From assembly GCA_934339215.1 (NCBI GenBank), contig CAKRHU010000031.1:1-10855 (forward strand): a stretch of 10,855 nt of DNA, written 5' to 3'. The stretch is from an uncultured Lacticaseibacillus sp. (GTDB lineage: Bacteria > Bacillota > Bacilli > Lactobacillales > Lactobacillaceae). How positions within the stretch are numbered: position 1 is the stretch's first letter; each line of letters starts with the position of its first letter. The notes below the pieces were generated by a model. That model saw only the letters and a program-made list of their open reading frames with translations. It did not search any database and was not told the DNA's origin. Below are positions 5,773 through 10,855 of the stretch, piece after piece. Position numbers and translations under genes: made by a program.

Positions 5773-6609
5773 TTAAAATTCTGCCGGACACTCAACAGTT
5801 TGGAGGGTTTCACTCAGTGGCTTTATCCAGCTGAGTTTAGCCCCATGGAGCATTAATCGAGGCGCAGCAAGTTCATCGCCATACAACGGATCACCGAGGA
5901 TTGGAAAGCCGATCGAGGCCAAGTGTACGCGCAACTGATGCGTGCGGCCAGTCTCTAACGTCAACCAGACGCGGGCGATATCCCCATTTCGTTGAATCAC
6001 TCGATAATGCGTCACGGCATGATCACCATCAGCACGGACCATGCGTTTGCGTTTATCGTCAGGATCATGGCCAATTCGCGCATCGATCACGCCAGCATCT
6101 GGAATATTGCCGGACACTAAGGCCACATATTCACGCGTCATGGTTTTCGCCGCGAGTTGTTGATTGATCAAACTTTGCGTCAGCGGATCTTTGGCGATTA
6201 ACGTCAAGCCCGAGGTCAACTTGTCTAAGCGATGGGTGATGTACGCAGGATTTGGTGCGAGATAGGCCGCGACCCAATTCATCAACGTATCCACTTCGCC
6301 GGGTTGATTGGGATGAGGCTTGATGCCAGCAGGCTTATTGACGACTAAGACTTGATCGTCTTCATAAATGATATCAAAGGGATGGACTTGATGAACGTAA
6401 TCAGTGGGGTCAACGGCAGACAGTTTCAATTGAATGGTTTCGCCTGCATGAACGGCCAGATTCCCATAGCGATAGTCATCATTTACCGTGACGCCTTGAT
6501 GTTGTCGCAGCCAAAAGCGCCAAGACTTTGGGACATGCCAAGCAGTGAGCTGGTCCGTAACACTGGGATAATCATGTAAAACTGGGGCGGATAATGAAAA
6601 TTCGGGCAT
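5773..6609 (-). CDS. RluA-family pseudouridine synthase
   Basis: This enzyme isomerises specific uridines in rRNA or tRNA to pseudouridine. The 278-residue protein has a short N-terminal region (1-75) that may be a degenerate S4-like RNA-binding part. The catalytic domain follows: VLVVNKPAGIKPHP (87-100), then HRLDKLTSGLTLIAK (126-140) with the catalytic Asp129, TREYVALVSG (158-167), ETGRTHQLRVHL (219-230) and FPILGDPLYGD (235-245). These are the RluA, not TruA or RsuA, signatures. Which RNA position it modifies cannot be told from sequence alone. The ATG is preceded by AAAGGAA, 8 bases upstream. It is transcribed away from pbp2A across a 107-base gap and ends in its own terminator; I see no convincing promoter for it in that gap. 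Confidence 0.93.
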   Translation of the reverse strand: MPEFSLSAPVLHDYPSVTDQLTAWHVPKSWRFWLRQHQGVTVNDDYRYGNLAVHAGETIQLKLSAVDPTDYVHQVHPFDIIYEDDQVLVVNKPAGIKPHPNQPGEVDTLMNWVAAYLAPNPAYITHRLDKLTSGLTLIAKDPLTQSLINQQLAAKTMTREYVALVSGNIPDAGVIDARIGHDPDDKRKRMVRADGDHAVTHYRVIQRNGDIARVWLTLETGRTHQLRVHLASIGFPILGDPLYGDELAAPRLMLHGAKLSWIKPLSETLQTVECPAEF

Positions 6610-6677
6610 AAGGCGGATTCCTTTTCATTGGATTTACGTTAAAGTTATGAAGCTAGCCAACGCCAGCTAGTCAGCAA

Positions 6678-6686
6678 TGTTACAAT
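6678..6686 (+). promoter_or_regulatory. Probable pbp2A promoter (extended -10)
   Basis: TGT-TACAAT is an extended -10; the -35 position 17 bases upstream (CAACGC) is poor. The start would be about 25 bases before the TTG start codon. Short repeats lie just upstream: AGCTAG at 6651-6656 and again at 6665-6670, with CTAGC/GCTAG forming a weak inverted pair. Their role is unknown. Confidence 0.4.
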
Positions 6687-6716
6687 ATGTAAGACTAATT
6701 TATAGGAGGGGTATCG

Positions 6717-8804
6717 TTGGCTTACCTCAAGCAATTTTGGCAGTGGGTGCGACCTTACCTGCATACCGCCTGGGCAGCAGTGCGCTGGTTTTTCCGGCGT
6801 TTTCAACTGATTCGCTGGATGATTTTGATCGGCTTGACCATTATTTTAATTGCCAGTGCTTGGTTTACTTATCAAGCCAAAACCGCTGATGTGCAAAATA
6901 TCAAGTCGACGCTGCAAACCAAAACGATTATTTACGATCGCAAAAATCAAGAAGCCGGAACCCTTTATGGGCAAAAAGGGACTTATGTGACCTTGGACAA
7001 GATCTCGCCGCAAATTCAAAATGCGGTGTTGTCGACAGAGGATCGCACGTTTTATTCCAACTGGGGCTTTTCGATCAAAGGAATTTTACGATCAGTGGTC
7101 AATTTGATCATTCATCATGGCCAAATCACTGGTGGGGGGTCGACCATCACCCAGCAACTCGCCAAAAACACGTTATTGACCCAAAAACAAACGTATTTGC
7201 GCAAAGCTCAGGAATTATTCTTAGCGATTCAACTCACTAAAGTGTACGCTAAATCCGATATTTTGGCGATGTATCTCAATAATGCCTACTTTGGCAACGG
7301 GGTATGGGGTGTTGAAGATGCCTCTGAAAAATACTTTGGCAAACACGCTTCAGAACTCGACGCCTCAGAAGGTGCCACCATTGCCGCAATGTTGCGCAGC
7401 CCGAGTTATTATAACCCAATCGACAACATGCAACATGCGGTTGAACGGCGCAATTTGATCTTAGGATTGATGGTGGACAATGACAAGCTGACGCAAGCCG
7501 AAGCGAACTCAGCGAAATCCGAAACCTTAACCCTGAAAGATAATTATACCGACGGCAATGCCAACAAGTATCCTTATTTCTTTGATGCGGTGATCGAAGA
7601 AGCGCAAAAAGATGGCATCTCCCAAGATGATATCATGAACAAAGGCTACAAGGTTTACACCACCTTGGACACGACTTATCAAAGTGAGATGCAGTCAACT
7701 TTTGATAATGATGCCAACTTCCCAGCCAATGCGTCAGATGGGACCAAGGCTCAAGCGTCTAGTATTGCCGTTGATCCAAATAACGGTGGTGTCTTGGCTG
7801 TCGTCGGCGGTCGTGGGGAACATGTCTTCTTAGGCTATAACTACGCGACCCAATTGCAACGCAGTCCCGGTTCCACCATCAAGCCTTTGATGGTGTATAC
7901 CCCGGCTTTGGAACACGGTTATGATTATGATTCGACCGTCCAAGATAAAAAGCAAAGTTATGGCGCCAACAACTATACGCCAACTAATGCGACGGGTACT
8001 TACACCGGGAGCTTGCCGATGTATATGGCGTTAGCTAATTCGGTAAACACCTCCGCCGTTTGGTTGTTAAATAAAATCGGCGTGCAAACTGGTGTCAAAA
8101 GCTTGGCCCGTTTTGGCATAGAGCTTAAGAAAAAAGATCAAAACTTAGCCGCTGCCTTGGGTGGGGTGACGACCGGTTTTAGCCCGTTGATCATGGCCCG
8201 TGCCTATTCGGCTTTTGCCAACGGCGGTTATTTGCCGCAAACCCATTTTATTCGCAAAATCGTGGATGCCACTGGCAAAACCGTTGTGGATAACACCGAA
8301 AACACCAAAAAGCGGATCATCAAAGCCTCAGTGGCCAAAACCATGACTTCGATGATGCTGGGCACGTTCAAGTATGGGACGGGGGTATCGGCAGCCCCTG
8401 ATGGCTACACCGTTGCCGGGAAAACTGGCTCCACTGAAGTGCCATCCAGTTGGGGTTACGGCACGCGCGATCAATGGGTCGTCGGCTATACCCCTGATAT
8501 GGTCGTGGCCACTTGGACTGGTTTTGCGACAACGGATAAGGATCACTTCTTAGTCGGTACTAGCGAATCCGGCGTGGCTCCGATTTTCAAAGCAGAAATG
8601 TCGGCGATGTTACCAAGTTCGCCGCAAAGTGCCTTTGATACCAAAGATGCGAAATCAGAAGCCACGCTCCAAACCCCAGCGTCAAGTTCTAGTTCTGGCA
8701 GTGATGTTTGGTCCAATATTCAAGATGGGGTGCAAAGTGGGATCGATTCTGCTAAGAGCACCGTCAATCAATGGTATAATGATATTAAAGGGTTATTCAA
8801 TTAA
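6717..8804 (+). CDS. pbp2A: Class A penicillin-binding protein (PBP2A type): glycosyltransferase plus transpeptidase
   Basis: This bifunctional cell-wall enzyme polymerises lipid II into glycan strands and cross-links the peptides. The 695-residue protein has a basic cytosolic N-terminus and one membrane anchor (about 33-51). The GT51 domain shows STEDRTFYSNWG (106-117) with catalytic Glu108, GGGSTITQQLAKN (139-151), RKAQELFLAIQLTK (162-175) and MYLNNAYFGNGVWGVEDAS (185-203). The transpeptidase domain shows SPGSTIKP (383-390) with active-site Ser386 and Lys389, SVN (442-444) and KTGS (569-572). A Ser/Thr-rich linker (about 652-662) and a C-terminal helix follow. All catalytic motifs are intact. 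The start is TTG, set by AGGAGGGG 5 bases upstream. It heads a plus-strand run with the YheA-like gene 29 bases downstream. Confidence 0.96.
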   Translation: MAYLKQFWQWVRPYLHTAWAAVRWFFRRFQLIRWMILIGLTIILIASAWFTYQAKTADVQNIKSTLQTKTIIYDRKNQEAGTLYGQKGTYVTLDKISPQIQNAVLSTEDRTFYSNWGFSIKGILRSVVNLIIHHGQITGGGSTITQQLAKNTLLTQKQTYLRKAQELFLAIQLTKVYAKSDILAMYLNNAYFGNGVWGVEDASEKYFGKHASELDASEGATIAAMLRSPSYYNPIDNMQHAVERRNLILGLMVDNDKLTQAEANSAKSETLTLKDNYTDGNANKYPYFFDAVIEEAQKDGISQDDIMNKGYKVYTTLDTTYQSEMQSTFDNDANFPANASDGTKAQASSIAVDPNNGGVLAVVGGRGEHVFLGYNYATQLQRSPGSTIKPLMVYTPALEHGYDYDSTVQDKKQSYGANNYTPTNATGTYTGSLPMYMALANSVNTSAVWLLNKIGVQTGVKSLARFGIELKKKDQNLAAALGGVTTGFSPLIMARAYSAFANGGYLPQTHFIRKIVDATGKTVVDNTENTKKRIIKASVAKTMTSMMLGTFKYGTGVSAAPDGYTVAGKTGSTEVPSSWGYGTRDQWVVGYTPDMVVATWTGFATTDKDHFLVGTSESGVAPIFKAEMSAMLPSSPQSAFDTKDAKSEATLQTPASSSSSGSDVWSNIQDGVQSGIDSAKSTVNQWYNDIKGLFN
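8772..8780 (+). promoter_or_regulatory. Possible internal promoter for the YheA-like gene
   Basis: A perfect extended -10, TGG-TATAAT, lies inside the last codons of pbp2A, about 54 bases before the next start codon. No -35 is recognisable (CTAAGA at 17 bases). It could give the small gene expression independent of pbp2A, but a chance match in coding sequence is possible. Confidence 0.3.
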
Positions 8805-8833
8805 CCTAAAACAACGAAATGAGGCGCCTATTT

Positions 8834-9178
8834 ATGGCTAACGTATACGACACCGCCAACCAACTGGCATCAGATTTGAAAGAATCCCAACAATTCAAGG
8901 AAATGCAACATGCCTTTGATATGTTGAAACTCGATGCGGTCGCTTATGCGATGTTCCAACAATTCCAACAAAAACAAATGGAATTGCAACAAAAGCAAAT
9001 GCAAGGCCAACAACCTACTGATGATGAAATCAAAGATATTCAAACCATCGGTGAAAAAATGCAAAACATGCAACCAATCAACGATTTGATGGTCAAGGAA
9101 CAAGCTTTATCCCAAATGATGGATGAGCTCAACCGTGCCATCACGCAACCCATTGTTGATATTTACCAAGGCAAATAA
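8834..9178 (+). CDS. yheA: YheA-like protein (UPF0342, YlbF/YmcA family)
   Basis: This 114-residue, fully helical soluble protein begins ANVYDTANQLASDLKESQQF and has the family layout of two long helices around a linker. YlbF and YmcA of Bacillus act as partners of RNase Y in mRNA maturation; for the YheA branch no function is established that I know of. It is very rich in Gln: 11 of residues 41-60 and about 22 of 114 overall, and it is also rich in Met. The ATG at 8834 was chosen because GAGG (8821-8824) precedes it; the ATG at 8819 overlaps that site and has none of its own. It follows pbp2A closely and is followed by a terminator, then the RNase gene yhaM. Confidence 0.85.
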   Translation: MANVYDTANQLASDLKESQQFKEMQHAFDMLKLDAVAYAMFQQFQQKQMELQQKQMQGQQPTDDEIKDIQTIGEKMQNMQPINDLMVKEQALSQMMDELNRAITQPIVDIYQGK

Positions 9179-9188
9179 TTAGTATCTG

Positions 9189-9217
9189 GGACTCAGACCT
9201 GTGTTTGGGTCCTTTTT
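9189..9217 (+). terminator. Terminator after the YheA-like gene
   Basis: GGACTCAGAC (9189-9198) pairs with GTTTGGGTCC (9203-9212), 10 pairs including two G-U, with loop CTGT and five T residues. It lies 10 bases after the stop. The two G-U pairs work only on the plus strand, which fits the direction. Confidence 0.8.
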
Positions 9218-9294
9218 CGATGCTTTTAGCAATTGCCTGGCGCCTGATATCAGCGTCGTCAGGGTAAAAGTCTGGGTGTGAACAGGCGTCGTGA

Positions 9295-9323
9295 TTGCGT
9301 TTTGGCGGAAAAATCGCTATCAT
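9295..9323 (+). promoter_or_regulatory. Probable yhaM promoter
   Basis: -35 TTGCGT (9295-9300) and -10 TATCAT (9318-9323) are exactly 17 bases apart. The predicted start is about 30 bases before the yhaM ATG. Upstream lie a 10-base palindrome CTGATATCAG (9244-9253) and a direct repeat GCGTCGT (9253-9259 and 9286-9292), 33 bases apart. Confidence 0.5.
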
Positions 9324-9359
9324 GAAACTTAGCAATGTAACGTAGAAAAGGTGGCCCAT

Positions 9360-10328
9360 ATGGCAAAACAACTATTCGATTTTCAAAACGGCGCAGACCT
9401 TACCATTCCGGTATTGATCAAGTCTGCTGAAGTGCGCTTGGCAAAAAATGGTAAGAAATTCATCGCGTTCAACTTCCAAGATGCTTCCGGCCATATCTCA
9501 GCGAAATTCTGGGATGCCCAAGAAGCGGATATTGACCAATACAAAGCGGGGGTCGTGGTATTACTGCATGGCAAGCGCGAATTATACCAAGGCAATCCGC
9601 AAATCAAGATCTACAATATGCGCTTAGCCACCCAAGAAGAAGGCAGCAATCCAGCCAACTATCAAGAACATGCACCAGAAACGGCGGATGATATGGGGGA
9701 TGAACTCAACGATTTCATCTTTAAAATTACCAACCCGAACTGGAATCGCATCGTCCGCAAGTTGCTGGCCGATCATAAAGAAGCCTTCTTGACCTATCCG
9801 GCGGCCAAGTCTAATCACCATGCCTTCACTGGTGGATTGGCTTTTCACACGTTGAGTATTTTACGCTTGGCGCAAAGTGTGGCGGATCAATACCAAAGCG
9901 TCAACAAGTCCTTGTTGTTCGCTGGGGCAATTTTGCATGACCTGGGCAAAACTATCGAATTGTCCGGCCCAGTGTCCACTGAATATACAATGGAAGGTAA
10001 TTTGATCGGCCATATCGTCTTAGTCGACGAAGCGTTGGTCCAAGCCGCCCAAGAATTAAAAATCGATATCCATCAAGAAGATATGATCATGTTGCGGCAT
10101 ATGATCTTGTCGCATCACGGTTTGTTGGAATATGGTTCGCCAGTGCGTCCAGGGTTGTTGGAAGCGCAGATCTTGCACAACCTCGATGATATGGATGCGC
10201 AGATCAACATGTTGACGACGGCGTATCAACATATTGAACCAGGCACCTTTACGGAACGATTGTTTGGCATGGACAACCGGCGTTTCTATCGGCCAGAACA
10301 TGGCAAAGGGTATGCTGATCCTAAATAA
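9360..10328 (+). CDS. yhaM: 3'-5' exoribonuclease YhaM
   Basis: YhaM-type enzymes are metal-dependent cytosolic exoribonucleases that trim RNA 3' ends. The 322-residue protein has an N-terminal OB-type nucleic-acid-binding fold (about 12-90, with KFIAFNFQDASGHISAKFWDA at 33-53), a linker, and an HD-type phosphohydrolase domain. Visible metal ligands are the His of GGLAFHTLS (163), the HD pair in GAILHDLGK (His193, Asp194), His218 in NLIGHIVL, SHHG (251-254) and the Asp cluster of HNLDDMDAQ (273-281). Length and motifs match the family and look intact. The ATG at 9360 is preceded by AAAGGTGG at 5 bases; the in-frame GTG at 9351 lies inside that site and is rejected. It has its own promoter; no T-tailed terminator follows. 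Confidence 0.95.
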   Translation: MAKQLFDFQNGADLTIPVLIKSAEVRLAKNGKKFIAFNFQDASGHISAKFWDAQEADIDQYKAGVVVLLHGKRELYQGNPQIKIYNMRLATQEEGSNPANYQEHAPETADDMGDELNDFIFKITNPNWNRIVRKLLADHKEAFLTYPAAKSNHHAFTGGLAFHTLSILRLAQSVADQYQSVNKSLLFAGAILHDLGKTIELSGPVSTEYTMEGNLIGHIVLVDEALVQAAQELKIDIHQEDMIMLRHMILSHHGLLEYGSPVRPGLLEAQILHNLDDMDAQINMLTTAYQHIEPGTFTERLFGMDNRRFYRPEHGKGYADPK

Positions 10329-10394
10329 TACTAAGTCATGTTTAAATCCGGTTGTATTCACAAACATTGTCCGACCTCGTAAGTGTTTCAGGCC

Positions 10395-10652
10395 GCTGTC
10401 AGGCGCCAGTGGTGCACTCCAGACCCATTCAGTGATTTGAAATTGGGCCTCCAGCTGACTGCCGCTACATAGTGAGGGTCCTCGGCCGAACTAACTTGAA
10501 TCACTCGCTGCGCTCCTGATCCAAGTGGATTTCGACCTGCGGCTTTCCGTAAGTGGTAAACCACTAACGGAAATCTCACTATGTAGCGGCGGCCAGCTTC
10601 CGTCCCAATTTCAAATCACTTCCACTCCGCTAGACCACTGGCACCCGATGGC
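10395..10652. repeat. Large imperfect palindrome with two nested hairpins: structured repeat or RNA
   Basis: Two 46-base arms, 10431-10476 and 10575-10620, are inverted copies with 40 of 46 matches. A 16-base end (GCCGCTACATAGTGAG) and a 17-base end (AGTGATTTGAAATTGGG) are perfect. Further out, 10395-10412 pairs with 10635-10652 (14 of 18; all four differences are transitions), separated from the main arms by unequal inserts of 18 and 14 bases. Inside are two hairpins: CTTGAATCA/TGATCCAAG (10495-10525, one mismatch) and TTTCCGT-A-AGTGG/CCACT-A-ACGGAAA (10544-10573). Folded, this gives a long stem ending in a three-way junction. No credible gene lies in it and no transposase or flanking direct repeat is visible. 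It could be a MITE-like repeat, a structured RNA, or both; I cannot name the family. Confidence 0.75.
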
Positions 10653-10781
10653 TACGAATCGCGCAATACCAACGTCTATGTGACGATTAATTCGGAAATG
10701 CTGTGCACGTGAGCGTGTTGAGTCTGTTGGCTGGTTATATCAATGTAGAAAATCTGTGGGTGGAGACAAAAAGTGCGTAGG
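10653..10781. other. Non-coding spacer, nothing recognised
   Basis: Between the large palindrome and the terminal hairpin cluster I see no open reading frame with a ribosome binding site, no clear promoter and no repeat. Confidence 0.5.
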
Positions 10782-10855
10782 CGGGCTGGTCATCAGCCGT
10801 GGGGCTCTTAGCGGTTTACCGCTTAGAGCCCAGCGAGAAGGAGATCCACTCGCGG
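10782..10855 (+). repeat. Cluster of three GC-rich hairpins, partial second copy of the repeat family, cut by the window end
   Basis: Three hairpins follow each other: GGCTG-GTCAT-CAGCC (10784-10798); GGGCTCT-T-AGCGG-TTTA-CCGCT-T-AGAGCCC (10802-10831), 12 pairs with one T-T mismatch; and GCGAG/CTCGC (10833-10853) with an 11-base loop. The middle hairpin has the same 18-base core (10808-10825) as the minus strand of the hairpin at 10550-10567, and ATCCACT follows both. None has a T run, so they are not ordinary terminators. The AAGGAG in the third loop could also be a ribosome binding site for a gene beyond the edge. Confidence 0.55.

Noticed and set aside
9351..9359. GTG start for YhaM three codons upstream
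   Set aside because: The GTG is part of the AAAGGTGG ribosome binding site of the ATG at 9360.
10339..10366. ATGTTT / AAACAT inverted repeat after yhaM as a terminator
   Set aside because: Six A/T-rich pairs with a long loop and no T run; too weak to call.
10234..10440. Plus-strand frame overlapping the 3' end of yhaM
   Set aside because: It is out of frame with an intact yhaM, most of it is shadow coding, and no ribosome binding site precedes it.
10388..10579. Minus-strand reading frame of 63 codons inside the palindrome
   Set aside because: No ribosome binding site, no recognisable protein pattern, and it lies wholly within inverted repeats that explain the sequence better.
10395..10652. 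Insertion sequence or classical MITE
   Set aside because: No transposase and no flanking target duplication could be seen, so I list it as a repeat or structured element rather than a mobile element.
10782..10831. Terminal hairpins as a Rho-independent terminator of yhaM
   Set aside because: They lie more than 450 bases downstream and no T run follows any of them.

Overview
The window looks like chromosomal DNA from a lactic acid bacterium of the Lactobacillaceae, most like the Lacticaseibacillus (casei) group. I infer this from the fumarate-type class 1A dihydroorotate dehydrogenase, the T-box-controlled argS next to argR, the PBP2A/YheA/YhaM neighbourhood, strong AGGAGG ribosome binding sites, TTG starts and moderate GC. 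No database search was possible, so the genus is a guess. Almost all protein genes are housekeeping genes. No phage, insertion sequence, transposase, CRISPR array or biosynthetic cluster is visible.

Layout. Positions 71-1684 hold two minus-strand genes with their own promoters and terminators: pyrD (pyrimidine synthesis) and a stand-alone HicB-like protein. Positions 1844-4458 form a plus-strand arginine/translation block. It contains tRNA-Gly(CCC), a T-box leader, argS and argR, where argR carries a good ARG box between its -10 and its ribosome binding site. A bidirectional terminator then separates argR from a minus-strand, translationally coupled pair made of a PadR-type repressor and a six-helix membrane protein. 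The likely padR operator covers the -35 of that pair. A minus-strand RluA-type pseudouridine synthase follows, divergent from a plus-strand run of pbp2A (class A penicillin-binding protein), a YheA-like protein and yhaM (3'-5' exoribonuclease).

The last 527 bases (10329-10855) contain no credible gene. They hold the most unusual material in the window: a roughly 258-base imperfect palindrome enclosing two further hairpins, and then a cluster of GC-rich hairpins running into the window edge. One hairpin from each block shares an 18-base core in opposite orientation, with one paired (compensatory) change, and the same ATCCACT sequence follows 12-13 bases later. This suggests two copies of one structured repeat or RNA family that I cannot name.

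Two arginine-sensing controls sit side by side. The argS T-box reads uncharged tRNA-Arg (likely specifier CGC), and ArgR senses arginine itself, although this ArgR has His in place of the first Asp of the conserved arginine-binding loop. The argS leader begins only 7 bases after the tRNA-Gly terminator, so argS must either be read through from the tRNA promoter or use a promoter embedded in that terminator.
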